In this document: one piece after another, positions 7,760 through 15,834 of the stretch
Numbering within the stretch: the stretch's first letter is position 1
How the letters are laid out: each line of letters opens with the position of its first letter
Assembly: GCA_030041475.1 (NCBI GenBank)
Contig: JASHNU010000044.1
Location: 1 to 44,450, forward strand
Direction: 5' to 3'
DNA: 44,450 nt
Source of the DNA: Candidatus Sulfotelmatobacter sp.
GTDB lineage: Bacteria; Acidobacteriota; Terriglobia; Terriglobales; Acidobacteriaceae
Notes under the pieces: model-generated
Database searches by the model: none
What the model saw: only the letters and a program-made list of their open reading frames with translations
What the model was told of the DNA's origin: nothing
Position numbers and translations under genes: made by a program

Positions 7760-8728
7760 GTGCAAAAAGAACCGGTAATGGATGTTGCTCATCTCGGCCA
7801 TTTAGAATTGCTCACTCCCAAGCCGGAAGAGAGCCTGCGGTTTTTTGTCCAGGTTATGGGGATGACCGAGAGCGGCCGGCAAGGCGATTCGGTTTACTTG
7901 CACGCCTATGATGATTACGAGCGGCATTCCCTGAAGCTCACTGCCTCGAAACTCCCGGGCTTGGGCCACGTAGCTTATCGCGCACGAAGCCCCCAGGCTC
8001 TCGAACGCCGGGTTGCGGTCCTCAAGGGATCAGGCTTCGACATAGGATGGACGGAGGGCGATTTGGGGCATGGCCCGGCGTTTCTTTGCCAGGATCCGGA
8101 CGGACATCGAATCGAGCTGTATTACGAAACCGAGTGGTATCAGGCACCGCCAGAGTTGCGGCCTGCGCTCAAGAACCAGGCGCAGAAATTTCCAGCGCGT
8201 GGCATCAACGTGCGGCGCCTCGATCACTGGAATGGACTTGCGGTCGATATCAAAGCCAACCGCGAGTTCTTCGAAAACTACCTGGGCTTTCGCCTGACCG
8301 AGCAGATTGTCTTGGATGATGAATCGGAAGCTGCGATCTGGATGACGTGCACAAACAAGAGCTACGACTTCGCCTACACGCGCGACCACACAGGCACGAA
8401 GGGGCGCTTGCACCACATCACTTATGCCGTCAATAGTCGGGAAGAGGTTCTTCTTGCCGCGGATATTTGCCTGGAAAATGGCGTGTACATTGAAACCGGT
8501 CCTCATAAGCACGCAATTCAGCAAACCTTCTTCTTATACGTATACGAGCCCGGAGGCAACCGCGTTGAGATTGCCAATGCGGGGGCGCGTCTGATCCTGG
8601 CGCCGGATTGGAAGCCGATCCGATGGAGCGAAGCCGAACGCAAGAAAGGACAAGCTTGGGGACTGAAGACGATCGAATCGTTCCATACCTACGGCACACC
8701 CCCAGTGGAGGCGGCACGCAAGATGTGA
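7760..8728 (+). CDS. Type I extradiol ring-cleavage dioxygenase (VOC fold)
   Basis: A 322-residue two-domain vicinal-oxygen-chelate dioxygenase of the catechol 2,3-dioxygenase type (about 310 residues usual). The N-terminal non-catalytic domain starts with HLGHLELLTPKPEES. The C-terminal domain carries the Fe(II) triad: His156 in LDHWNG, His218 or His219 in RLHHITYAV and Glu270 in GNRVEIANAG, spaced as in XylE and BphC. GTG at 7760 is preferred because AAGGGG lies five bases upstream; ATG at 7778 is the alternative. It is first in an operon whose next three genes process 4-oxalomesaconate, so the substrate is probably gallate, 3-O-methylgallate or protocatechuate. In the described gallate and protocatechuate 4,5 pathways this step belongs to LigAB/GalA enzymes, which have an unrelated fold. 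Substrate is inferred. Confidence 0.85.
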   Translation: MQKEPVMDVAHLGHLELLTPKPEESLRFFVQVMGMTESGRQGDSVYLHAYDDYERHSLKLTASKLPGLGHVAYRARSPQALERRVAVLKGSGFDIGWTEGDLGHGPAFLCQDPDGHRIELYYETEWYQAPPELRPALKNQAQKFPARGINVRRLDHWNGLAVDIKANREFFENYLGFRLTEQIVLDDESEAAIWMTCTNKSYDFAYTRDHTGTKGRLHHITYAVNSREEVLLAADICLENGVYIETGPHKHAIQQTFFLYVYEPGGNRVEIANAGARLILAPDWKPIRWSEAERKKGQAWGLKTIESFHTYGTPPVEAARKM

Positions 8729-8830
8729 AGTCCTCTCTGGGGTAACGTTGCATACCTCATGACAGTCAAGAACGCCTAAATTGGTGGAGAAAAATCAATC
8801 CTGGAATCCAGACTCAAATAGGTAGCCATT

Positions 8831-9550
8831 GTGACCGGTCCAAAAACAGCGATGGTCGTAAGCGCCCATTCGGCGGATTTTGTGTGGCGAGCAGGCGGGG
8901 CGATCGCGTTGTATACCGAACGCGGCTGGGAGGTCACTGTCATTTGTCTGTCGTTCGGGGAGCGCGGCGAGTCGGCGAAGCTCTGGCGCGAGCCGGGAAT
9001 GACGATGGACAAAGTTAAAGCCAACAGAAAGGAAGAAGCGACTCGGGCGGCGGAAATTCTCGGAGCTAAGGTAATTTTCTTCGATGTGGGTGACTATCCC
9101 ATGAGAATTCCGGACGGCAGTCTCTACGAACTGGCTGCGCTCTACCGAAGGATCCGGCCCGAGTTTGTCCTCACGCACTCCCTCAAAGATCCTTACAATT
9201 TTGATCATCCGCTCGTTTCTCGGGCTGCGCAGGAAGCGCGCATCGTTGCGCAGGCACATGGACATGAACCAGGAACGCCCGTAATCGGCGCACCGCCCGT
9301 ATTTCTTTTCGAGCCACACCAGCCGGAACAGTGCGAATGGAAGCCGCAGCTGCTACTTGATATCACTCCAGTTTGGCCCAAGAAATATGAGGCCTTCAAA
9401 GCCATGAATGCCCAGGAGCACCTCTGGCATTACTACGAGCGGGTCGCTCTGCAGCGCGGCGCGCAGGCCTCGCGCAACTCCAATAAGACGATCAAATACG
9501 GAGAGGCGTATCAGCGCGTCTTTCCACAAGTTGCGGAGGAGCTTGCATGA
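8831..9550 (+). CDS. galB: 4-Oxalomesaconate hydratase, GalB-like (PIG-L/LmbE family)
   Basis: A 239-residue PIG-L/LmbE-fold protein. The metal-binding segment reads [15 protein letters not shown] instead of the AHPDDE of deacetylases. I recall this substitution as the mark of GalB, the zinc hydratase that converts 4-oxalomesaconate to 4-carboxy-4-hydroxy-2-oxoadipate in Pseudomonas gallate catabolism. Other family segments are [22 protein letters not shown] with the second histidine ligand region, and [15 protein letters not shown]. The GTG start at 8831 has no strong ribosome binding site; ATG at 8852 would remove part of the first strand. It lies 102 bases after the dioxygenase gene and overlaps the aldolase gene by four bases (ATGA), indicating translational coupling. 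Confidence 0.83.
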   Translation: MTGPKTAMVVSAHSADFVWRAGGAIALYTERGWEVTVICLSFGERGESAKLWREPGMTMDKVKANRKEEATRAAEILGAKVIFFDVGDYPMRIPDGSLYELAALYRRIRPEFVLTHSLKDPYNFDHPLVSRAAQEARIVAQAHGHEPGTPVIGAPPVFLFEPHQPEQCEWKPQLLLDITPVWPKKYEAFKAMNAQEHLWHYYERVALQRGAQASRNSNKTIKYGEAYQRVFPQVAEELA

Positions 9551-10224
9551 ACCAACCTGTCGTGGTCCGCAACGTGGAGCAACCCCCAGCGGAAGTCGTG
9601 GCTGCCTTGGAGAAATTCGGTGTGACCACCGTGCATGAGGCGCAAGGACGATGTGGTTTACTCGCCTGCTACATGCGCCCTATTTTTCCCGGCGCGACCA
9701 TAGCGGGCCCTGCTGTAACCGTGTCGCTTCCTCCGGGCGACAACCTGATGATCCACGTTGCTGTCGAAGTGTGCCAGGCCGGAAATATCCTTGTGGTGGC
9801 TCCGACTTCAACCTGCACTGACGGTTATTTCGGCGAGTTGCTGGCGACGTCGCTGCGTGCCCACGGAGCCAAAGGATTTGTGGTTGATGCCGGTTGTCGC
9901 GACATTCGCGCCCTGACGGAGATGAAATTTCCCGTCTGGAGCCGCGCGATCAGTTCGCAGGGAACAGTCAAAAGCACACTGGGATCGGTGAACGTTCCGG
10001 TCGTCTGTGCGGGCGCACTGGTGGAAGCTGGTGATGTGATTGTCGCAGATGATGACGGAGTCGTCGTAGTGAGGCGAAGTGCGGTGCGCGAAGTGGCCTC
10101 GGCGGCTGAACAACGGGCTCGCAAGGAAGATGCAAATCGAGAGCGGCTTGCGCGCGGTGAACTCGGCCTTGACATCTACGGCTTGCGCAAGAAGATCGCC
10201 GAACTGGGGCTTAAGTACATCTAA
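9547..10224 (+). CDS. ligK: 4-Carboxy-4-hydroxy-2-oxoadipate aldolase, LigK/GalC type (RraA-like)
   Basis: A 225-residue protein of the RraA-like class II aldolase family. It cleaves 4-carboxy-4-hydroxy-2-oxoadipate to pyruvate and oxaloacetate, and many homologues also act on 4-hydroxy-4-methyl-2-oxoglutarate or decarboxylate oxaloacetate. The diagnostic block is [21 protein letters not shown] followed by CRD, which holds the arginine/aspartate pair for pyruvate enolate and Mg2+ binding (about residues 97-119). [14 protein letters not shown] is the conserved C-terminal strand pair. The start overlaps the galB-like stop (ATGA), and the next gene begins nine bases after its stop. It is the last step of the gallate/protocatechuate 4,5 route. 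Confidence 0.88.
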   Translation: MNQPVVVRNVEQPPAEVVAALEKFGVTTVHEAQGRCGLLACYMRPIFPGATIAGPAVTVSLPPGDNLMIHVAVEVCQAGNILVVAPTSTCTDGYFGELLATSLRAHGAKGFVVDAGCRDIRALTEMKFPVWSRAISSQGTVKSTLGSVNVPVVCAGALVEAGDVIVADDDGVVVVRRSAVREVASAAEQRARKEDANRERLARGELGLDIYGLRKKIAELGLKYI

Positions 10225-10233
10225 GAGGACTTA

Positions 10234-11379
10234 ATGTCGCGGGCATCGCAAACCGCCATCCCGTGCACGCTGATGCGCGGCGGCACGTCTAAAGGACCTT
10301 TCTTTCTGGCGAGCGATCTGCCAAGCGATGTCCAGACTCGAGACCGTGTATTACTGGCTGCGATGGGATCTCCCGACGTCAGGCAAATCGATGGCGTTGG
10401 CGGAGCAGACCCTCTGACCAGCAAAGTGGCAATCGTATCCCGTTCTTCGCGCGCTGGAATTGATGTGGATTATCTCTTTGTCCAGGTTTCCGTGGATCAG
10501 CCCCTTGTCGATGTCACTCCAACATGTGGAAACATGCTGGCGGGCGTCGGCCCTTTTGCCATTGAGCGCGGCCTGGTTGCGCCCGGGGATCCAATCACAC
10601 CCATCACGATTTATATGGTGAACACAGGAACGGTAGCAGTTGCCCACGTGCCCACGCCGGGCCGCGAAGTGACCTACGCAGGGGACACATCGATTGCCGG
10701 GGTCCCTGGTACGGCGGCCGCGATCCGCATCGACTTCCGCGATACAGCTGGTTCAGTCTGTGGGGCTCTGTTGCCGACCGGCAACACGCTCGACCGGTTC
10801 GATGGAATCGAAGCAACATTGATTGACAACGGCATGCCCATGGTTGTACTGCGAGCCTCGGATTTTGGGAAATCCGGGTACGAGACCCCTGCTGAGCTTA
10901 GCTCCGATCAGAAACTCAAAGCGCGTCTGGAAGCCATTCGTATCCTGGCGGGCGAGCGCATGGGCTTGGGCGACGTGCGTTCGAAGGTCGTTCCCAAGAT
11001 GACTCTGATCGCGCCGCCCCAAGGCGGCGGGCACGTAATGACCCGCACTTTTATTCCACACAAATGTCACGCCGCCATCGGAGTCTTGATGGCGGTTACG
11101 GTGGGCACGGCGTGTATTCTTCCCCGGTCAGTCGCGCATGACATCGTGCACCTGCAAGATGGACCAGAGCAACGGCTCTCGATTCAGCATCCCAGTGGCG
11201 AATTTTCGGTGGAATTTCAGTTGCAGCAAACCGGCGGGATGCTGAAAGTGATCCGCTCGAGCCTGATTCGAACCGCTCGTGCGCTTTTTCGAGGCGAGAT
11301 CCTGGTGCCGGCAAGCGTTTGGGTGAGGCAGGACCCCCTCCCGTCAAAGGATGTTTCGCGGACCGTGCAGCATGCCTAG
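10234..11379 (+). CDS. galD: 4-Oxalomesaconate tautomerase, GalD/LigU-like (PrpF family)
   Basis: A 381-residue PrpF-family isomerase with two diaminopimelate-epimerase-like halves. RGGTSKGPFFLASDLP at the N-terminus, DPLTSKVAIVSR, and TPTCGNMLAGVGPFAIERG with the active-site cysteine are family signatures. PKMTLIAPP is in the second half. In gallate catabolism GalD converts the enol of 4-oxalomesaconate to its keto form before GalB; LigU is a related double-bond isomerase. Aconitate isomerase (PrpF proper) is the alternative, but neighbours on both sides favour the aromatic pathway. It is tightly packed in the operon (nine bases after ligK; its stop overlaps the next gene). Confidence 0.86.
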   Translation: MSRASQTAIPCTLMRGGTSKGPFFLASDLPSDVQTRDRVLLAAMGSPDVRQIDGVGGADPLTSKVAIVSRSSRAGIDVDYLFVQVSVDQPLVDVTPTCGNMLAGVGPFAIERGLVAPGDPITPITIYMVNTGTVAVAHVPTPGREVTYAGDTSIAGVPGTAAAIRIDFRDTAGSVCGALLPTGNTLDRFDGIEATLIDNGMPMVVLRASDFGKSGYETPAELSSDQKLKARLEAIRILAGERMGLGDVRSKVVPKMTLIAPPQGGGHVMTRTFIPHKCHAAIGVLMAVTVGTACILPRSVAHDIVHLQDGPEQRLSIQHPSGEFSVEFQLQQTGGMLKVIRSSLIRTARALFRGEILVPASVWVRQDPLPSKDVSRTVQHA

Positions 11380-12298
11380 CGCGAACACCATTCATCGGGT
11401 GGCGATCGTCGGCTTTGGCGAAGCCGGAGGTATTTTCGCGAAAGATCTCGCGGTCGCGGGCATGGATGTTGTTGTTTTTGACATTCTGTTCAACTCCAGT
11501 CGACAGCGAAAACGAATGCTGAATAAAGCGCAAGCCTGCGGAGTTACGGCCGCACGCAGTTTGAAAGATTGTCTGAACAAGGCCGAACTGGTGATTTCAG
11601 CCGTTACCGCCTCATCGGCATTGGAGGTGGCGAAAGAGGCGGGGACGATTCTTGGCGTGGGGCAGCTATTTCTTGACATCAATTCGGTTTCGCCTGCAAC
11701 CAAGTGCACCGCTGCCAGCTACGTCGTGCGAAAGGGAGCGCGATTCGTTGAGGCTGCCGTGATCTCTGCGGTCCCCAAACAACGATTGCAGGTTCCAATG
11801 CTGCTTGGCGGACCGCATGCATTCGAGACCGCCGAATGCCTGCAGAGGATTGGAATGAACGCTACGCCGTTAAGTGATCAACTGGGCATCGCTTCGGCAG
11901 TCAAGATGTGCCGGAGCGTCATCATCAAAGGCTTGGAAGCGCTTGTCGTCGAGTCTTTATTCGCAGCGCGGATGTATGGCGCAGAAGACAAGGTACTGGA
12001 GTCTTTGGCCGCGAGTTTTCCGGGAATGGGGTGGAAGGATCATTTGCCTGATTACTTGATTAGCCGTGTGGCCGAACATGGCCGTCGACGAGCTGTGGAA
12101 ATGCGCGAAGTAGCGCAGACACTGCAGCATGTTGGCATCGAACCCATGATGGCGCTGGCGACATCTCAACGCCAGAAGCAACTCGTCGGCGAGATGGCCA
12201 AGCGGAGAGTTGCGTTCGATTCTGCCGCGCAGTTCTCCTGGCGTTCTCTCGGTGATGCGGTGGTCCGCCCGCGACGCCGATCCGGATCAGGCAAGTGA
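11372..12298 (+). CDS. NAD(P)-dependent dehydrogenase with DUF1932 C-terminal domain
   Basis: A 308-residue protein with an N-terminal Rossmann fold of the 6-phosphogluconate/3-hydroxyisobutyrate dehydrogenase type (RVAIVGFGEAGGIFAKDL near residue 10) and a DUF1932-type helical C-terminus (KMCRSVIIKGLEALVVESL; residues about 180-275). I chose ATG at 11372, which overlaps the tautomerase stop by eight bases; ATG at 11351 would add seven residues. It is last in the ring-cleavage operon. No described step of the gallate route needs a dehydrogenase. It could oxidise a semialdehyde or hemiacetal if protocatechuate is cleaved, replacing LigC, but this is only inferred. After it comes the convergent GntR gene, 52 bases away. 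Confidence 0.8.
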   Translation: MPSANTIHRVAIVGFGEAGGIFAKDLAVAGMDVVVFDILFNSSRQRKRMLNKAQACGVTAARSLKDCLNKAELVISAVTASSALEVAKEAGTILGVGQLFLDINSVSPATKCTAASYVVRKGARFVEAAVISAVPKQRLQVPMLLGGPHAFETAECLQRIGMNATPLSDQLGIASAVKMCRSVIIKGLEALVVESLFAARMYGAEDKVLESLAASFPGMGWKDHLPDYLISRVAEHGRRRAVEMREVAQTLQHVGIEPMMALATSQRQKQLVGEMAKRRVAFDSAAQFSWRSLGDAVVRPRRRSGSGK

Positions 12299-12350
12299 AT
12301 CTTGAAACTGCAGGCAACCCAGCATGCGGGGGGTTGGAAAGTGGTTGTAC

Positions 12351-13070
12351 TTAACGGTCCAGAGCTGAGATTTCCGCAGTCTCTCCCGCCGGTCGCAATC
12401 CCGCGCGCGAAAGATTGATGCTTACCTTTGCCCCGTGCGCGTGCTCGACCATCAGGGCGGCCACTCGAGAGCTCTCACCGTTTTCCAGCGCCTGAACGAT
12501 CGCGTGATGCTGGCGGTGCGAGTAGAGCAGGTGGTCGTACATTCGCGGGAGGTCAATCTTGTCGAACGCGATCGCATGCGCCGCCGCGAACGGGATTCGG
12601 CCGTTGCGCTCTAGCGCCTCGGCCACCACTTTGCTTCCGGATCCCTGCACGATCAGGGAATGGAATTGCTTATTCATGTCGCCGTAGCGAGCTTCGTCCG
12701 CCAGGGCAAGGTGCCCCTTGGCAAAGATTTCATCTCCGTCACGGAGACACTCATGCAGCGAGTGAATGAGGCGCCGGGATGGCCCTTGTTCCGCCAACAT
12801 ACGAGCCGCCAGGCCTTCGAGCGCGCCACGGACGTCAATCGCATCCATGATTTCCTGAGCCGTAAATGCCCTTACAACAAAACCACGAGTATCGAGCTGA
12901 GTCAGTACGCCTTCCTGCGCCAGGATCGGTAGAGCCTCACGCACTGGCGTTCGGGAAACCCCAAGCTTGGCCGCAAGTTCGACCTCTCTCACTCGCTCGC
13001 CCGGAGGCAGTTCCCCGTGCAGGATCATTTCACGTATTCTTACGATTACCCGCGAGTTCTTACCGGCCAT
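12351..13070 (-). CDS. GntR-family regulator with FCD domain (FadR/VanR subfamily)
   Basis: A 239-residue regulator. The N-terminal winged helix (about 1-70) shows the GntR pattern RIREMILHGELPPGERVREVELAAKLGVSRTPVREAL-like, split here by position rather than quoted whole. The FCD ligand domain (about 75-215) includes DVRGALEGLAARML, the metal/ligand-binding Asp/His positions in DMNKQFHSLIV, and the last histidine pair in YSHRQHHAIVQAL. FCD regulators include VanR, which controls vanillate catabolism in several bacteria. The gene lies centrally among the catabolic genes. Its start is flanked by TGTATGCA sites, and TGTATRCA recurs before both ligM genes and metF. That recurrence supports autoregulation and control of the O-demethylation genes, most simply as a repressor relieved by an aromatic acid. 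Confidence 0.9.
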   Translation of the reverse strand: MAGKNSRVIVRIREMILHGELPPGERVREVELAAKLGVSRTPVREALPILAQEGVLTQLDTRGFVVRAFTAQEIMDAIDVRGALEGLAARMLAEQGPSRRLIHSLHECLRDGDEIFAKGHLALADEARYGDMNKQFHSLIVQGSGSKVVAEALERNGRIPFAAAHAIAFDKIDLPRMYDHLLYSHRQHHAIVQALENGESSRVAALMVEHAHGAKVSINLSRAGLRPAGETAEISALDR

Positions 13071-13071
13071 C

Positions 13072-13120
13072 TGTATGCAACCTGGATCCGCCCGCGATTA
13101 AGGGCTGAAAGTCGCATACA
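13072..13120. promoter_or_regulatory. Inverted TGTATGC / GCATACA sites upstream of the GntR gene
   Basis: TGTATGCA (13072-13079) begins two bases from the GntR start codon. The inverted copy CGCATACA (13113-13120) lies 41 bases away. Both match the TGTATRCA motif at the other catabolic promoters. The placement fits autorepression. Confidence 0.45.
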
Positions 13121-13582
13121 TTCTATTTGAACTCTCGCGAGGAGGAAACCCATAAGACTCGACAGAGGCTGGGCTCCCGACAGGCTAGGGTGATCGAGTC
13201 ATCTCCGCCGCCTGGTGTCCTGACCGGATTCAGGCGAATTGCAGTAAGAACGCGAAAATTCTCAATCGCGGACGAAGATAGAGTGGCCTCTAGGACTGAG
13301 GTGGCATATGCATACAACATTATGCAACGCTGCAACTTCTAAGCCGAGATACCTTCCGAGCTCAGACGCCCGCACGACGGCGAAATCACTTCACCTCAAT
13401 GCTGAAGCGCTCTTTACCGTGAGTCTCAGGAATGGAGACGATCGTGCCTGCCTAGCCTTGACTGTATACATCGCGGTCGTTAAGAATGCATTCGTTTAAG
13501 ATACGTATGCAGGTTGGCCTACCGGAAGACAGGGGCTGCGTACTACGGAGGCGAACAGAATTCGCGATGCTGGGAGTTGCCG
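13121..13582. promoter_or_regulatory. Long upstream region of ligM-2 with further TGTATRCA sites
   Basis: No supported gene lies between the GntR start and ligM-2; short frames here lack family features. The region holds TGCATACA (13309-13316) inside overlapping palindromes GCATATGC and TATGCATA. Near ligM-2 are TGTATACA (13463-13470), the perfect palindrome GAATGCATTC (13484-13493) and CGTATGCA (13504-13511). A possible promoter is TTGACT (13458-13463) with AAGAAT 18 bases further on, which would place TGTATACA between the -35 and -10 boxes. Confidence 0.45.
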
Positions 13583-14977
13583 ATGCAGAACACGAGCTTG
13601 GAAGATGTGTTACAGGAAATCGGAAATCCTCTGACGCTGCTGCGCAATTCCCAGACTGGGCCGTATGTGTATCCGGTAGTTCCAAGCGAATTCTCGAACT
13701 GGAGAGATGAGCAGCTTGCCTGGCAACAAACCTGTGTCCTATACAACCAGTCCTACCACATGACCGATATGTACGTGCGAGGCCCTGATGCATTGAGACT
13801 GCTTTCCGGGTTGGGCGTGAATAGCTTCCAAGGCTTTGAACCAGACAAAGCGAAACAGTTTGTTGCATGCAATCACGACGGGCATGTGATCGGCGATGTC
13901 ATTTTGTTTTACCTTGAAAAGGACCTGTTCAACTTGGTTGGCCGCCCGTCGGTTCACAATTGGGTTCAGTATCACGCCGAGATCGGCCACTATGATGTGA
14001 AACTCGAAAGGGATGAGAGATCCGTCGCCAGGCCGGGGCCAATCACCCGCAAGGCTTACCGGTATCAGGTGCAGGGCCCTCATGCGATGAAGCTCATCGA
14101 AGAAGTGACGGGCAAGCCTGCGCCCGCGCTCAAATTCTTCCATATGACCACGGTGGTGATCGCCGGGCACAAGGTTCGCGCCTTGCGTCATGGAATGGCG
14201 GGACAGCCTGGGCTGGAGTTGTTCGGCCCGTGGAACGAAGGGAAAGCCGTCAAAGCAGCAATCGTTGAAGCGGGGAAGGAATTTGGGCTTCGGCAGGTCG
14301 GGGCGAGAGCATACTCATCCAATACCCTCGAGTCCGGCTGGATCCCTTCACCCATGCCCGCGATCTATTCTGGGGAAAAGATGAAATCGTATCGGCAGTG
14401 GCTGCCGGCAAATAGTTACGAGGCGCTGGCCTCGCTTGGCGGCAGCTTCTATTCTGACAAGATCGAGGACTATTACCTCACGCCCTACGATCTTGGATAT
14501 GGACCCATCATCAAGTTTGATCATGATTTCATCGGACGAGAAGCCCTGGAAAAAATTGCGCACCAGCCCCATCGAAAAAAAGTAACGCTGGCGCTCGACA
14601 GCATCGACGTCACGCACGCCATCAGCACAATGTTTGACAAGAGAAACCGGGCAAAGTATTTCGACTTCCCCTCGGCTGTCTATTGCAGCCTGCCTTACGA
14701 CAAGGTGATGCGAGATGGAGAGCTTGTTGGGATCTCGACCTGGTGCGGCTACAGCGCCAACGAAGTCAAGATGCTCACGTTAGCAATGGTGGACAAAGAA
14801 CACAGCAATCCTGGCACCGAGGTTACGTTTGTCTGGGGAGAGGAAGAAGGAGGTTCGTTGAAGCCTACGGTCGAGCGCCACGTGCAGACGGAGATTCGTG
14901 CCATCGTAAGTCCTGCACCTTATTCCGAAGTTGCCCGCACCACCTACGCTGAAGGCTGGCGTACCGCTCAGAAGTGA
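13583..14977 (+). CDS. Tetrahydrofolate-dependent aromatic O-demethylase (LigM/DesA type), copy 2
   Basis: A 464-residue paralogue of the protein at 5205-6602, alignable end to end. Tyr30, His59, Arg121 (NLVGRPSVHNW) and the tyrosine of ARAYSSNTLESGW (Tyr244) keep the presumed catalytic set. It differs around the active site: FDQSHHM of copy 1 is YNQSYHM here, and GAYIYP is GPYVYP. This suggests a different methoxy substrate. Two paralogues could serve the two consecutive demethylations of syringate (DesA-like, then LigM-like), or vanillate and syringate separately. ATG at 13583 fits the family N-terminus and has GGGAG about eight bases upstream. An alpha/beta hydrolase gene follows after 80 bases on the same strand. 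Confidence 0.88.
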   Translation: MQNTSLEDVLQEIGNPLTLLRNSQTGPYVYPVVPSEFSNWRDEQLAWQQTCVLYNQSYHMTDMYVRGPDALRLLSGLGVNSFQGFEPDKAKQFVACNHDGHVIGDVILFYLEKDLFNLVGRPSVHNWVQYHAEIGHYDVKLERDERSVARPGPITRKAYRYQVQGPHAMKLIEEVTGKPAPALKFFHMTTVVIAGHKVRALRHGMAGQPGLELFGPWNEGKAVKAAIVEAGKEFGLRQVGARAYSSNTLESGWIPSPMPAIYSGEKMKSYRQWLPANSYEALASLGGSFYSDKIEDYYLTPYDLGYGPIIKFDHDFIGREALEKIAHQPHRKKVTLALDSIDVTHAISTMFDKRNRAKYFDFPSAVYCSLPYDKVMRDGELVGISTWCGYSANEVKMLTLAMVDKEHSNPGTEVTFVWGEEEGGSLKPTVERHVQTEIRAIVSPAPYSEVARTTYAEGWRTAQK

Positions 14978-15057
14978 ACTGCCTCCTCGAGTGACAGATT
15001 ATGGGCGGGGCGGAAGAGGGGTTCCGATCAACAACAGATCTGTTCGGGAGGTCATCG

Positions 15058-15777
15058 ATGTCGAACTATGTCTTGGTCCACGGCGCGTGGCGAGGCAGTT
15101 GGATCTGGAAGCATGTCCGAAAGGAGCTTCAGGCGCGTGGACATGAGGTCTTCGCACCCACTTTGACCGGTATTGGCGAGCGCTGCCATCTCCTGTCTCC
15201 GCAAGTCAACCTTGAGACTCACATCGCCGATGTGATCAACCTCATCCGCTGGGAGGAACTGACCGGTGTTGTCTTGTGCGGCCATTCGTACGGGGGATGC
15301 GTAGTAACCAGTGTAGCCGACCGCATTCCGGCCAAGGTCAGTGCGCTGTTCTTTGTCGATGCGTTTGTTCCGGAGAACGGTCAGAGTCTGCACGACACGC
15401 TTCCGCCGGACGCCAGGAACGAACAACTGGAAGCAGCGAAAAACGTTGGGGAAGGCTGGAAAACTCCCCCGATTCCGGCTGAGGCGTTCAACGTTAATCC
15501 CCGGGATCGCGACTGGGTGGACCAGCAGTCCACACCGCATCCCCTGGCATGCTTCCAACAGCCCGCCCGACTCACGGGCGCAATCAACCGCATCGAAGAT
15601 ATTACTTATCTTCTGGCGACCGGCTGGGGCCCTTCACCCTTTCCGCAGTTTTACGACAAGGCGAAAGCCAGGGGATGGAGGACGCTCACCTTGGCATGCG
15701 GTCACGATGTGATGTTGGATCAGCCCGAAGAACTCACTCGGGAACTGCTGGCAATTTCGTCGCGGACCACCCGCTAA
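15058..15777 (+). CDS. Alpha/beta-fold hydrolase (EstP/salicylate-esterase-like)
   Basis: A 239-residue serine hydrolase. YVLVHGAWRGSWIWKHV near the N-terminus gives the oxyanion-hole HG, GHSYGG (about residue 80) holds the nucleophile serine, and CGHDVMLDQPEEL near the C-terminus holds the catalytic histidine. TLTGIGERCHLLSP is typical of the small-esterase group that includes plant methyl-ester esterases and bacterial pyrethroid hydrolases. ATG at 15058 is preferred because GGGAGG lies seven bases upstream; an in-frame ATG at 15001 lacks one. Lying behind ligM-2, it may release aromatic acids from methyl or other simple esters, but the substrate is unknown. It is convergent with the amidohydrolase gene, 57 bases away. 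Confidence 0.8.
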   Translation: MSNYVLVHGAWRGSWIWKHVRKELQARGHEVFAPTLTGIGERCHLLSPQVNLETHIADVINLIRWEELTGVVLCGHSYGGCVVTSVADRIPAKVSALFFVDAFVPENGQSLHDTLPPDARNEQLEAAKNVGEGWKTPPIPAEAFNVNPRDRDWVDQQSTPHPLACFQQPARLTGAINRIEDITYLLATGWGPSPFPQFYDKAKARGWRTLTLACGHDVMLDQPEELTRELLAISSRTTR

Positions 15778-15834
15778 GGGCAGTAGTGGCGGCGGATTGG
15801 CCTTGGAAACTCACACACACCGATAGCCAACGAC

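Noticed and set aside
8540-8545. GTATAC inside the dioxygenase gene (also 8911-8916 and 16051-16056) as further operators
   Set aside because: They are within coding sequence without paired sites; a handful of such hexamers is expected by chance in 44 kb.
15001-15057. N-terminal extension of the alpha/beta hydrolase from ATG 15001
   Set aside because: No ribosome binding site, and GGGAGG seven bases before ATG 15058 with the family start there.
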